Below are positions 17,645-27,600 of a stretch of DNA of 64,000 nt, in pieces. The translations under genes were made by a program, and so were the position numbers. This DNA is from Methyloversatilis universalis (GTDB taxonomy: Bacteria; Pseudomonadota; Gammaproteobacteria; Methylococcales; Methylococcaceae): the NCBI GenBank assembly GCA_020723665.1, contig DYIL01000001.1, positions 62,001 to 126,000 of the forward strand, written 5' to 3'. Under the pieces are notes generated by a model. That model did no database searches and was not told where the DNA came from. It worked only from the letters and a program-made list of their open reading frames with translations. Every line of letters begins with the position of its first letter. The first letter of the stretch is position 1.

Positions 17645-18091
17645 TCAGCCGATCTTCCCGAGCATCAGGATGGTGACCACCAGGCCATAGATGGCGATGC
17701 CCTCGGCCAGCCCAAGATAGATGAGACTGCGCCCGAAGGTCTCCGGTTTGTCGGCGATAACCGCCAGGGCCGCCGCCCCGACCGGGCCGACGGCGATGCC
17801 GGCGCCGATGGTCGCCACGGCGGTGGGAATCCCGGCACCGATCATGGCGAGCCCCATGCCCACCGAGATCTCACGGACCCCCGCCTCGGGAGGCGCGGCC
17901 ATTACCCCTTGGACGGCCAGAAACACGAGCCCGATCTCGGCGATGACGAAGGTGAGGAGATTGATCCCCAGCACCCCTTTCAGCCGGTGCGGCGATACGC
18001 GCACGGACGGTCTCGGGCCGAGTTCCAAGAGGACACCGAGCCCAATGATGCCGAAGAGGCTTAAAGTCATCAATCCAACCAGCCAATACAT
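17645..18091 (-). CDS. atpK: V/A-type ATPase proteolipid subunit K (c-ring)
   Basis: The 148 residues have four predicted helices (about 3-23, 40-62, 75-112, 120-146). The last two form the canonical c hairpin, rich in Gly/Ala (MIGAGIPTAVATIGAGIAVG) with the ion-carrying carboxylate E130 in YLGLAEGIAIYGL. E52 in the second helix is a further buried acid. I see no obvious Gln-rich sodium-site pattern in helix three, which leans toward proton coupling; this is inference. The N-terminal two helices diverge from the C-terminal pair, unlike simple duplicated K subunits. Confidence 0.9.
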   Translation of the reverse strand: MYWLVGLMTLSLFGIIGLGVLLELGPRPSVRVSPHRLKGVLGINLLTFVIAEIGLVFLAVQGVMAAPPEAGVREISVGMGLAMIGAGIPTAVATIGAGIAVGPVGAAALAVIADKPETFGRSLIYLGLAEGIAIYGLVVTILMLGKIG

Positions 18092-18105
18092 AGTCTTCTC
18101 CTCAC

Positions 18106-20007
18106 TCAGTCAATGTGTCGTGATGCCCCGGCAGCGTCGTTCCCGAACAGGATCAGGGGGCGGAATTCCCGGCCGTCGCCTCGAAAGAACCGCGAAAAAC
18201 CCTCATAGTATTCGAGCCGCAACGCCTGGATGATGACGATCGAACCCTCCAGCACCAGACTGAAGAGATTGCCAAGCACGATCGTGATCCAGTGCCCGAC
18301 GTGGCCCATCATTTGAGCCAGGGTCAGGACGGCGATGGCCAGTGCCACATGGTTCAGGCTGAAGGCGGCTACGCGCAGGAAGGACAGGGTCCCCGAGAGA
18401 TAGGCCATGACTGTCTCGAATCCCTCGATGAAGACCACCAGGAGCCGCTCGCCGAGGGGGACCCGGTTTTCGTGCCACTGATAGGCGAGGACGATCGCGA
18501 AGGGCAGCGCGATCGCCAGGATTTCCGTGGCACCCAAATGCGCTCCGGTCAGTCCTCTATAGCCCCCGTAGAGCAGTCCCCCATAGAACAGCAGGCCGGC
18601 CAATCCCCGGCCATCGCACAAGGCTTCGATGACACGCCCCTCGCTGAGGCGGTTGTACGCGGCGAGCACCGTCGCGAGCAGAATGAAGGCGACGCCCCAG
18701 TAGCCGGCGACCTCCAACATCAATCCGGGGTTGGACAGGGGGGCGATCCACAGCGAGGGAATGACGTCTTCGAAACCGAAGAGGCTGCCGTACAGGAAGC
18801 CGAATCCGCACGAGGAGAGGCCCACGGCGGTCACGAAGGGGCCATAGCCCCTGAGCCTCTCGCGCAGGAGCAGGCCCGCTGCCGCAATGATGCCGCCATG
18901 CCCAACATCGCCATACATCATCCCGAACATGGCGATGTAGGTGAAGGCGAATAGCACGGTCGGGTCGAATTCTCCGTAGCGCGGCACGCCGTAATTTTTC
19001 ACCAGGGCGGCGAAGGGATGCAGCAGGCGGTGATGACGCAGGCAGGAGGGGACGGACTCCCCGCGCTGGGGATCGCGCACGGTCACCACCAGTGGATCCT
19101 CGATCCTCGCTCGCAAGGCTTGCTCGAGCCTCGGCAGCTCGCGCTTGGGGACCCAGCCGCTCATCACGGCGAGACCGCCGCGGCTGCGCAGGGCCTCCCC
19201 AAGTTGCGCATAGGGCCACGCCAGGGCGAGCGTCTGAGCCGCCGCCACGAGTGGGCGTTGGTTTTCCCGTTCGCACGCCCGGATCGTTTCCCGCACGGCC
19301 TGCATGGCCTGGATGATTTCCTGCCGTCGCTTCAGGAATTCCCGGCGCACCTTGTCCGGGTAATCCTTGAATTCCTCGGGGATTTGCTGCGGGCGCCAGC
19401 CGGCCTCCCGCAGCAGGTCGGCAATCGACGCCTCGCCACCCGAGGGCCCCGCGATCACTACATGGGCGCTGCCGTCGCTCTCGAGAAAACGGCGGAGCAC
19501 ATAGTTTGCGAGCCCGAGCGCCTCCTGGAGGCGCCAAACGTTCGCCAGCGGCACCGTTCCCAAGCGGACATCCAGAAGGCCTTCCGGCTTCTGCAAACGC
19601 CCCAGATCGATGTCCAGAGCGAGAAAATTGACCAGCGTCATCATGAGCTGATCGAGATGTTTTCGTTCCTCCGTGAGCCGCCGCAGCTCCTCGAAGGATC
19701 CGGAATACCGGGCCCAGAGCTCACCCAGCCAGCGATCGAGTTGCGCGAGTTCCGCCTCGGGGACCACACGCGGTGGGGCTGAGGGGATCGTGAGGGGCGT
19801 CTCGCAATGGCTGAGGATCTTGTCGAGACGGGCCTGGGCCCGCTTGACGAGATCCCGGTAGGTTTCGGCAGGAAGTTCCGGCAACATCCCCTCTGCGATG
19901 CGTTCGGGCTCGAACACGCCGAATTCGGCCAGTACCAGGGTGGCGGCAGGCACCGCCTCGAGAGTCGTATGCAGCGTGAGGCGTTGCATGGGTAAAGGCT
20001 TAAACAT
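18106..20007 (-). CDS. atpI: V/A-type ATPase subunit I (a subunit)
   Basis: The 633 residues have a soluble N-terminal half (about 1-330) of alternating helices that contacts the stalk, and a C-terminal half with about seven to eight helices. Hallmarks are FDPTVLFAFTYIAMFGMMYGD, YGDVGHGGIIAAAGLLL and the LSGTLSFLRVAAFSLNH helix, which carries the essential arginine of the ion half-channel. Starts at 20007 (MFKPLP) or 19989 (MQRLTL) are both possible. It lies upstream of K and downstream of C in the operon. Confidence 0.94.
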   Translation of the reverse strand: MFKPLPMQRLTLHTTLEAVPAATLVLAEFGVFEPERIAEGMLPELPAETYRDLVKRAQARLDKILSHCETPLTIPSAPPRVVPEAELAQLDRWLGELWARYSGSFEELRRLTEERKHLDQLMMTLVNFLALDIDLGRLQKPEGLLDVRLGTVPLANVWRLQEALGLANYVLRRFLESDGSAHVVIAGPSGGEASIADLLREAGWRPQQIPEEFKDYPDKVRREFLKRRQEIIQAMQAVRETIRACERENQRPLVAAAQTLALAWPYAQLGEALRSRGGLAVMSGWVPKRELPRLEQALRARIEDPLVVTVRDPQRGESVPSCLRHHRLLHPFAALVKNYGVPRYGEFDPTVLFAFTYIAMFGMMYGDVGHGGIIAAAGLLLRERLRGYGPFVTAVGLSSCGFGFLYGSLFGFEDVIPSLWIAPLSNPGLMLEVAGYWGVAFILLATVLAAYNRLSEGRVIEALCDGRGLAGLLFYGGLLYGGYRGLTGAHLGATEILAIALPFAIVLAYQWHENRVPLGERLLVVFIEGFETVMAYLSGTLSFLRVAAFSLNHVALAIAVLTLAQMMGHVGHWITIVLGNLFSLVLEGSIVIIQALRLEYYEGFSRFFRGDGREFRPLILFGNDAAGASRHID

Positions 20008-20069
20008 GCCTGCCCCGCTTCCTTGCTTGGATACTGAGTTGGCATTTCACGCGTTGCATCACTTTTCGC

Positions 20070-21098
20070 CTATTCTGTTTCGACGCCGCTCACCTGGCGG
20101 ACCAGGCTGGGCTCAATGCCCAACCGCTTACCTTTCAGCACGGCCCGGATCCGGCGCAATTCCCGGTCACGCAACAGCAGGTAGGCAAAGCCTCGGGCCA
20201 GGTCGAAGGCCCCGTGTTTGAGCATCTTCTCGGCCAGCTGCCAGGTCCAATGCCGCAGGATATCGGTCACTTCGGGGATCGTCGAGATGTTTGCCAATAA
20301 CCGGGTGAACGGGGCCGGAAGCCTCGCGATGATTTCCTCGACGCTCGTAAGTTCGGCCAATGCCAGCAGCCGTCGGTTGCTCAAGCGGTAGCTCGCCGGG
20401 ATCAGCAGGTAATAGGCCTCGGCCGGGGGCAAGTGGTAAGCGAAGCGGTACCGCAGTAGCCAGACCAGGTTGATGCGGTCGATCAGGCTGCCCACCAGAA
20501 TCCGCACATGGCGGCCATCCGCGCCCTCGATGGCCTGCGCCCGCTGGCTGAGCCCGGCGTAATAGCGCCGATCCAGCGCCGCATCCAGGGCAAAGAGATC
20601 CCGCCGTTCCTCGAAGATCCGGCGTGCCTGGCGGGCCATATCGGCGTAGTACGGCGTTCTCTCGAGACGGCGCAACAGTTCGGGGATATCCTCGGCATCG
20701 AGCAGTTCATCGAGAGGAAGGGTGGCATAGGGACGGATATCGATCAGCTGTTCCCGCAGGGCGGAGACCGGCTCGCCCGCGAGCTTACCGCGGATGATGG
20801 CCTTGAGGTTGCTCACTTCGAAGCGGAGCGCCCCCCAATAGATGAAGAAATCGCGGGCAGGACCTGTGAGCGCGCGCACGAGTGCCACCAGATCGGCCAG
20901 AAACAGGGCGATCAACGCACGTTCCAGTGCAACGGGATCGCGGGCCGCTTCGACGTCCAATTCCACCCTCCCGAGCACCTCGCGTTCCTGCTCTTCCGGA
21001 GCGTCGATAAGCGTGGCGAGGCGCTCGCGGGGCAGGAGGCGCCCGGCCAGGAGGGCGACCCGTGCGTTAAAAAAGGCATAGCGTGCAACGGCCCTCAC
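20070..21098 (-). CDS. atpC: V/A-type ATPase subunit C
   Basis: The 342-residue all-helical funnel-shaped subunit (V-ATPase C/AC39 family) that joins the rotor stalk to the c-ring. Seen features include the start YAFFNARVALLAGRLLP, the segment DFFIYWGALRFEVSNLKAII (about 103-122), and INLVWLLRYRFAYHLPPAE (about 222-240). The last is the family's most conserved block. Start is 3 nt after the G gene stop. Position directly after G, before I, differs from the Thermus and Enterococcus order, where C lies between E and F. Confidence 0.9.
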   Translation of the reverse strand: MRAVARYAFFNARVALLAGRLLPRERLATLIDAPEEQEREVLGRVELDVEAARDPVALERALIALFLADLVALVRALTGPARDFFIYWGALRFEVSNLKAIIRGKLAGEPVSALREQLIDIRPYATLPLDELLDAEDIPELLRRLERTPYYADMARQARRIFEERRDLFALDAALDRRYYAGLSQRAQAIEGADGRHVRILVGSLIDRINLVWLLRYRFAYHLPPAEAYYLLIPASYRLSNRRLLALAELTSVEEIIARLPAPFTRLLANISTIPEVTDILRHWTWQLAEKMLKHGAFDLARGFAYLLLRDRELRRIRAVLKGKRLGIEPSLVRQVSGVETE

Positions 21099-21101
21099 GA
21101 C

Positions 21102-21422
21102 TCATTCCCGCGAGGGATCGAGCAACAGGGCCACGGCAGCAGCCACCGTGTCCTGCAGGCGCTGCTCCGCCAGGGTCCGGAGCTGCACGTGTTGCTCTTC
21201 ATAACGCCGTTCGAGCTCCCGCAAGGCTTGCGCCGCCTGCGCTTCGGCTTTCTCGAGATAAGAAGCCCGAAGCGCGGGCAGGCGTGCGGCAAACCGCTCT
21301 TCCACGGTACGGGCCTCCACCCGGGCCTCCTGCACTAGGCGGTCCCGCTCGGCCTCCGCCTCCTTCATCAGGGCCTCCACCCGGCTTTCGGCCTCCAAGA
21401 GACGCTTCAGCACATCTTCCAT
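21102..21422 (-). CDS. atpG: V/A-type ATPase subunit G/H (peripheral stalk)
   Basis: The 106-residue uninterrupted amphipathic helix (EDVLKRLLEAESRVEALMKE and so on) has the Glu/Arg/Ala-rich pattern of the G (H) stator subunit that pairs with E. It is the first gene of the nine-gene operon, so the promoter should lie in 21423-21500. A truncated second copy of its first 56 codons is present at 24213-24380. Confidence 0.87.
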   Translation of the reverse strand: MEDVLKRLLEAESRVEALMKEAEAERDRLVQEARVEARTVEERFAARLPALRASYLEKAEAQAAQALRELERRYEEQHVQLRTLAEQRLQDTVAAAVALLLDPSRE

Positions 21423-21500
21423 CGGTACGTCCTCAAAAGGTCCATGGTTCGCCCCTTGACCTACGCTCTAAGAGAACTCGCGAATCTCCTCTCTAGCCTT

Positions 21501-21755
21501 CTAGCCTTCCTCCTTGGAAGGGTGGGCCTGTTCGTACTCCCGCTCCGCCTCCAGCCAGTCGCTCTCCTCATAGCCAAGTTCGAATCCGCGGGCACGAGCC
21601 TTGTGGTAAGCGGCCTCGGCAATCCATTGGTGACGGGCAGCGGATGCATCGCTCTCCTTCCCTTTTTCCGGAATCTCGCCGGGTTTCGCCTGGCCCTTTT
21701 CTACCGGGGCTGCCACCGTTTGTTCAGTGATCGGTTTTTCATCTTTCTTCGCCAT
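21501..21755 (-). CDS. DUF2934 domain protein (second copy)
   Basis: The 84 residues have a Lys/Pro-rich N-terminal half and the DUF2934 core IAEAAYHKARARGFELGYEE and DWLEAEREYE. The function is unknown. It is a paralogue of the protein at 9641-9877; the cores are near identical while the tails differ. It lies upstream of the V-ATPase operon on the same strand, about 80 bp from atpG, and could share its transcript. Confidence 0.82.
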   Translation of the reverse strand: MAKKDEKPITEQTVAAPVEKGQAKPGEIPEKGKESDASAARHQWIAEAAYHKARARGFELGYEESDWLEAEREYEQAHPSKEEG

Positions 21756-21808
21756 GTCTTGCCCCTCGATTAGTTTGTTTGAACGCCGTGAGTTTATTGC
21801 CTTGCCAA

Positions 21809-22261
21809 TCAGGATCTTGCCCCGGCTTTTTTCTCCTTTGATAACAAATCCGGGTTTTCAATCGATTCAATCAGGCGGCAGACGCTATCGCCATCGGGAA
21901 CACCGTCCGGCATCGTCGCCCACTGGGCTAATGCCTGTTCCATGCGGATCTGCAGTTCCAACACCTCTTCCAGCCGCTTTCTGTTTTCGACGATATGCCG
22001 CTGAATAAGATCACGAACCAAAGGACATGGCGACTTTCCTCTCTCGGCTTCCTGGAAAATTTGGGCGATTTCCTGAAGCGTATAGCCTAAGTGCCTGGCT
22101 CGGCGAATAAAATCCACCCTTTTGACGTCCTTTTCGCCGTACAGCTTGTATCCAGTGGTCGGGTGACGAACCGGTCGAAGCAGACCGATCTGCGTGTAAT
22201 ACCGGATGGTATCGGCGCTGACACGGCACCGCTGGGCTAGACGCTTAACCGGAAGGAGCAT
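21809..22261 (-). CDS. MerR-family metal-responsive regulator
   Basis: The 150 residues have the MerR winged helix at the N-terminus (RCRVSADTIRYYTQIGLLRP and GYKLYGEKDVKRVDFIRRA), a dimerisation helix (about 85-115) and a C-terminal tail. Cys79 (SPCPLV) sits where ZntR, CueR and MerR have a metal-ligand cysteine, and Cys128 (GDSVCRLIE) is the second candidate. The best guess is a zinc/cadmium/lead-type sensor. No metal exporter is adjacent, only DUF2934 and glucan phosphorylase genes. A clear MerR-type operator lies directly upstream (22285-22305), so it probably controls its own transcription. Confidence 0.88.
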   Translation of the reverse strand: MLLPVKRLAQRCRVSADTIRYYTQIGLLRPVRHPTTGYKLYGEKDVKRVDFIRRARHLGYTLQEIAQIFQEAERGKSPCPLVRDLIQRHIVENRKRLEEVLELQIRMEQALAQWATMPDGVPDGDSVCRLIESIENPDLLSKEKKAGARS

Positions 22262-22284
22262 CGCTATGCCAAGCCCAAACTAGC

Positions 22285-22308
22285 ACCTGTGTGTAACACA
22301 TAGGTCAA
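22285..22308 (-). promoter_or_regulatory. MerR-type operator with -35 element
   Basis: On the minus strand an imperfect dyad, ACCTATGTGT-T-ACACACAGGT (9 of 10 positions paired), fills the spacer after a TTGACC -35 box (22303-22308). A TAG-T-T-T-like -10 follows about 20 nt later. The over-long spacer holding a dyad is the arrangement MerR-family activators act on. It lies about 25 bp upstream of the merR-type gene start. Confidence 0.75.
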
Positions 22309-22349
22309 GCCCCTTCCATTTAACCATCTTGAACCCTAGTCATCCTTCT

Positions 22350-24044
22350 TCATCGGATGTACGCCTCCGCCGCATAACGGCGCATCATCCGGTGGCTGTT
22401 GAAAAAAGAGGCGTTCTTACTGATCGCGCCCTTCATCACGGCGATCCAGCCCGAGCGACTCTGGTGATAGAGAGGCAGCACGACCTGTTCCAGCTTGTCA
22501 TAGAGCGCCTGTGCATCGCCGCCATTAGCCGCTTCGGCTTTATCGCCAATCGCCCAGCCGGTGATCCCCTCGATGCAGCCTTCGATCCACCAGCCGTCCA
22601 GCACGCTGAGGCTGGGTACCCCATTGAAGGCGGCCTTCATGCCGCTGGTCCCGGAAGCTTCCTGCGGCCGCAACGGCGTATTCACCCAGACATCAACGCC
22701 CGACACCATCTGGAGCGCCACGTCCATGTCGTAGTTGGGCACATAGGCGATCAGGATCGCGGCGGACAATTCTTGGACGTGCTTGTGCAGCCTTTCGATC
22801 AGCTGCTTGCCGGCCACATCGCGGGGGTGGGCCTTGCCGGCGAGGACGATCTGAAGGGGCCATTGCCGGGCGATCGCTTTCAGGCGCACCAGGTCGGAAA
22901 ACAGCAGATCGGGCCGTTTGTACGCGGTCATGCGCCGGGCGAAGCCGAGGATCGGCAGGTCGCCTTTCAGTTCGATTCCGCAGCGGGTTCTGACGGTTTC
23001 GATCAGCGCCGCCTTGGCCTGCTCATGGGCTTCCCAGATGGCGGCGTCGGCGATGCAGCACTCGGCGCGCACCAAGAGCTCGGGCTCGTGGCACCAGCCT
23101 GGTAGGTGTCGGTTATAGAGGGTGACGAAGCTCTTGGCCGTCCAGGTGTAAGGATGCACGCCATTGGTCACCGCATGCACTCGATAGCCGGGGAACATCT
23201 GCCGCGAGATCTCGGCATGGCGCTTGGCGACGCCGTTGACATACTCGCTCAAGTTGAGCGCCAGCCGGGTCATGTTGAGCTGCGCCTCGCCCGCCAGGCG
23301 TTTGAGTGTCGTCAGATCTACGAAATCCCCCAAGATCCGCTGCACCAGGTCATAGCCGAATTTGTCATGGCCGGCCTCGACCGGAGTGTGGGTGGTGAAA
23401 ACGCAAAGATCCCGGACCCGCGGAATATCATAGAGGGATTCGCCCGGGCGGATGTCCTCTTCGGTATAGGCATAGCGGCGCAAGAGCTCCAGCGCCAGCA
23501 GGGCGGAATGCCCCTCGTTCATGTGGTACTCGCGGATTTCGAAGCCCAAGGCCTGGAGTATGCGGATGCCGCCGATACCCAGCACGATTTCCTGTTTCAG
23601 CCGGTAGGCGTCGTCGCCGCCGTACAGGTGATGGGTGATCTGCCGATCGCCGGGATCGTTCTCGTCCAGGTCGGTGTCCAGCAGCAGGATCGGCTGCCGG
23701 CCATTCATGTGGCCTTTGAGGACATAGAGCCAGCAGCCGATCCAGACCGTGCGGCCTTCGATGGTCACCGCCACCTTGGCGCCCAAGGAAGTGGCCCACT
23801 CTTGGGGCTGCCAGGAATCGGGGTGCTCGACCTGGCGGCCTCGCGCATCGATTTCCTGGCGGAAGTACCCTTCGCGGCTGACCAGGGTGACGGCGACCAG
23901 CGGGATTTCGAGATCCGCCGCGGAGCGCAGGGTGTCGCCGGCAAGAATCCCGAGCCCTCCGCTGTAGGTGCGGATATCGCTACGCAGTGCGATTTCCATC
24001 GAAAAATAAGCGATGCGCGGTCCGTGAAGGAATTCGTCAAGCAT
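22350..24044 (-). CDS. glgP: Short-form alpha-glucan phosphorylase (GT35)
   Basis: The 564-residue enzyme releases glucose-1-phosphate from glycogen or maltodextrin using pyridoxal phosphate. The start [20 protein letters not shown] is the hallmark of the short alpha-glucan phosphorylase family, which lacks the long insertions of classical GlgP (about 800 residues). Further on are [48 protein letters not shown] and the PLP-lysine region [20 protein letters not shown]. It has no other glycogen genes beside it, so it stands alone. Neighbours on each side are the merR-type gene and the truncated V-ATPase G copy. Confidence 0.93.
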   Translation of the reverse strand: MLDEFLHGPRIAYFSMEIALRSDIRTYSGGLGILAGDTLRSAADLEIPLVAVTLVSREGYFRQEIDARGRQVEHPDSWQPQEWATSLGAKVAVTIEGRTVWIGCWLYVLKGHMNGRQPILLLDTDLDENDPGDRQITHHLYGGDDAYRLKQEIVLGIGGIRILQALGFEIREYHMNEGHSALLALELLRRYAYTEEDIRPGESLYDIPRVRDLCVFTTHTPVEAGHDKFGYDLVQRILGDFVDLTTLKRLAGEAQLNMTRLALNLSEYVNGVAKRHAEISRQMFPGYRVHAVTNGVHPYTWTAKSFVTLYNRHLPGWCHEPELLVRAECCIADAAIWEAHEQAKAALIETVRTRCGIELKGDLPILGFARRMTAYKRPDLLFSDLVRLKAIARQWPLQIVLAGKAHPRDVAGKQLIERLHKHVQELSAAILIAYVPNYDMDVALQMVSGVDVWVNTPLRPQEASGTSGMKAAFNGVPSLSVLDGWWIEGCIEGITGWAIGDKAEAANGGDAQALYDKLEQVVLPLYHQSRSGWIAVMKGAISKNASFFNSHRMMRRYAAEAYIR

Positions 24045-24110
24045 GGGTCTTATTCCTCTTTCCTTTGAGCGCCAAGATATGCGAGTGCATCCGCATTCCA
24101 GGCGTTAACG

Positions 24111-24380
24111 TCAGAGATCTTGAAAAGCCAGCAGAAAAAGCATTCCTGCATCGCCCAGCCAATTGCTTTCGGCTTGCAGAGACTGCCATCGCGTCCGGCC
24201 ACATTCACTGAAGAGAAAGGATGCTCGAAGCGCGGGCAGGCTCGCGACAAACCGCTCTTCCATGGTACGGGCCTCCGCCCGAGCCTCCTGCACCAGGCGA
24301 TCCCGCTCGGCGTCCGCCTCCTTGATCAGGACCTCCGCTCGGCTTTCGGCTTCTAACAGGCGCTTCAGCACATCTTTCAT
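24111..24380 (-). pseudogene. Truncated duplicate of V-ATPase subunit G
   Basis: The first 56 codons (24213-24380) are almost the same as those of atpG at 21255-21422: MKDVLKRLLEAESRAEVLIK against MEDVLKRLLEAESRVEALMK. Even the upstream bases around the start match. After ..LPALRAS the sequence diverges and runs into unrelated residues (FLFSECGRTRWQ) to a stop at 24111. The missing C-terminal half is needed to pair with E, so I regard it as a duplication remnant, although the frame is open and could still be translated. Confidence 0.8.
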
Positions 24381-24415
24381 CGGTAAATCGTCCTATTACT
24401 CTTACAACTCTGACC

Positions 24416-24631
24416 CTAATATTCGGGGCCCTGCCATCCCGGGGGTCCCTGTCCGATGCATCGATACGATTTACATGGAAACCGGGGCCGTCCTTGAACA
24501 TGACTTGTGGCGCAAGCGCTCAAAGCCATACTGCCAATCAGCAGTAAAGATATCGTGGTCGCGGGCTTTGCAACTCGAGTGAATTTGAAGCCGGCAAAGG
24601 TGAATATTTGACGCATGGATAAGGGTGTCAT
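24416..24631 (-). CDS. Small lipoprotein following cusA
   Basis: The 71 residues from the ATG at 24629-24631 overlap the cusA stop by 4 nt (ATGA), so the gene is translationally coupled to the pump. A lipoprotein signal (TTISLLLIGSMALSAC) leaves a mature part of only about 32 residues, with two further cysteines (FPCKSYRC) and a Gly/Pro-rich end (GPPGWQGPEY). No family recognised. The Cys pair could bind Cu or Ag beside the pump, but this is inference. Confidence 0.6.
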   Translation of the reverse strand: MTPLSMRQIFTFAGFKFTRVAKPATTISLLLIGSMALSACATSHVQGRPRFPCKSYRCIGQGPPGWQGPEY

Positions 24632-27600
24632 CGCGCCTCCCGAGATTCCCTGTCCTCCTCTCGCGGAGAGGTGGCCGGCGGGATTTCGGTTTCCGGAATG
24701 GCCGGCTCCGGAGCGACCGTTTCCCGGGCTTTGAGCCCTCGTCCTTTCCAGATCTCGTAGATCGCCGGAATCACGAGGAGCGTCAGGATGGCCGAGGTGA
24801 GCATGCCGCCGATCATGGGGGCGGCGATGCGTTTCATCACGTCGGCACCCGTCCCATGGCTCCACATGATCGGGAAGAGCCCCGCCATGATGGCCACCAC
24901 GGTCATCATCTTGGGCCGGACCCGTTGCACGCTTCCCTCGATAATCGCCTCCTCCAGGTCCCCTCGGGTCTGCATCCGGCCTTGCGCCACGCGCCTGTGA
25001 TAGGCCTCATCGAGATAGACGATCATGACGACGCCGGTCTCGGCCGCGACGCCCCCCAGGGCGATGATGCCGACCCACACCGCGACGCTGAGGTTGTAAC
25101 CGAGGAGGTACAGGTACCAGAACCCGCCGATGAGGGCGAAGGGGACCGAGAGCATGACGATCAAGGACTCGGTCACGGAGTGGAAGTTGAAATAGAGCAG
25201 CAGGAAGATCAAAAACACCGTCAGTGGCAGCACCACCCGCAGCCGTTCCGCGGCGCGCTGCATGTACTCGTACTGCCCGGACCAGGTCATGATGTAGCCC
25301 GGAGGCAGCTTCACCTGCTGGGTAACGGCGGCCTTGGCCTCCTCGACGAACCCACCGAGATCGCGGTCGCCGACGTCGACGTAGATATAGCCGGTCAGCA
25401 TGCCGGCCTCGCTGCGGATAGTGGCGGGGCCGCGGGTCCGCACGATCTCGGCGAGTTGTGACATGGGGATTAGGCTACCTTCCGGGGTCCGTATCAGGAC
25501 CCGGTTCAGCCTACTCTCATCATCTCTCAACTCGGTCGCATAGCGCATGTTGATGGTGTAGCGTTCCCGGCCTTCGACGGTGGTGGTGATCACCTTGCCG
25601 CCGATGGCGGATTCGATGACGTCCTGTACATCTTCGATAGTGAGGCCATAGCGGGCGATCTCCGGGCGCTTGATGCGGAAGTCGAGAAAATATCCCCCGC
25701 TTACCCGCTCGGCGTAAACGTTGCGCGCCCCTGGCACCATCTTCACCACGCCTTCGACCTCTTTCCCTACCTGTTCGATCACCCCCAGATCAGGGCCGGA
25801 GATCTTGATCCCCACGGGCGTCCGGATACCGGTGGTCAGCATGTCTGTCCGGGCCTTGATGGGCATGGTCCAGGCATTGGTGACCCCGGGCAATTGCAGC
25901 CGCTCGTTCATCTCGTCGATCAGCTTTTCCCAGGTCAGGCCAGGCCGCCACTGGTCCTCTGGCTTGAGTGTCACCACCGTTTCGAACATCTCGAGCCCGG
26001 CCGGATCGGTGGCCGTTTCCGCCTTGCCCGCCTTGCCGAAGACGTGCTCCACCTCCGGGAACTGCTTCAGCATCCGGTCTTGTATCTGCAACAAGCGGGT
26101 CGACTCCGTGACGGACTGGCCCGGAAATCCCAAGGGCATGTAGAGGATGGTGCCCTCATTGAGGGGCGGCATGAATTCCGAGCCGAGCTTTTGGTAGACG
26201 GGTACCGATAACGCCAGTGCTACTATGGCGATGAGGACGGTCACCCACCGGAAGCGCAGTACCCACTTCACGACAGGCTCGTAGCCCGCGACCAGGAGCC
26301 GGTTCAGCGGATTTTTTTCGGCCGGCGTGATCCGCCCTTTGATGAGCAGGATCATCAACAGGGGCACCAGCGTGATCGAGAGGAAGGCGGCGAAGAACAT
26401 CGAGAAGGTCTTGGTGTAGGCGAGCGGCTTGAAGAGCCGCCCTTCCTGCGCCTCCAGCGTAAACACCGGGAGGAACGAGACCGTGATGATGAGCAGCGAA
26501 AAAAAGAGGGGCCGGCCGACCTCCTTGGCCGCCTCGATGAGCACCCGCGCCCGCGTTTCGGGGCTCTGATTCGGGACCTCTTCGAGTCGTTTGTGGGCGT
26601 TCTCGATCATGACGATGGCCGCGTCCACCATCGCCCCCACGGCGATGGCGATACCGCCGAGCGACATGATGTTCGAGCTGAGCCCCAGATAATACATGGA
26701 CAAAAACGAGAGCAGAATGGCGATCGGCAGGGTCAGAATCGCCACCAGGGCAGAACGGAAGTGAAAGAGGAAGACGACGCAGACCACGCTCACCACGATC
26801 GTCACCTCTATGAGTTTTTCTTTCAAGGTCGCAATCGAGCGGAGGATCAGCTCCGAGCGGTCGTAGACGGGGATGATCTCAACCCCTTCCGGGAGTGACG
26901 TTTTGATCTGGGCGATCTTGGCCTCGATCCGCTCGATGACTTTCAGGGCGTTCTCACCGAAGCGCATCACGACGATGCCGCTGACCACGTCCCCCTCGCC
27001 ATCCAGGTCCGAGATGCCGCGCCGCATCTCGGGCCCGAGGGCCACATGGGCGATGTCGCGCATCAGGATGGGGGTGCCCTGCTCGTTGGTGCCGACGGCG
27101 ATCTGTTCGATGTCGCCGATCGAGCGGACATAACCGCGGCCCCGCACCAGGAATTCCGCGCCGGCGAACTCGACCACCCGACCCCCCACCTCGTTGTTGC
27201 TCTGCCGGATTCGCTCCATGATGTCGCGGATCGAGAGCTTGTAGGCCAGAAGCTTCGTGGGATCGAGGTGTACCTGGTACTGCTTTTGGAAACCGCCGAG
27301 ACTCGCCACATCGGATACTCCGGGGACCGCCTTGAGCCAATAGCGCACGTACCAATCCTGCAGTGTTCTGAGTTCGTCCAGGCTGCGCTTGCCGGTGCGA
27401 TCCACTAGGGCATATTCGTACACCCAGCCCACCCCGGTCGCATCCGGACCCAGTTCGGGCGCCACGCCCGCGGGCAGGCGCTTGACTGCACCTGCCAGGT
27501 ATTCCAGAACTCGCGATCGCGCCCAGTAGATGTCGGTGCCTTCTTCAAACAGAATGTAAACGAAGGAATAGCCGAAAAACGAGTAGCCCCGTACCACCGT

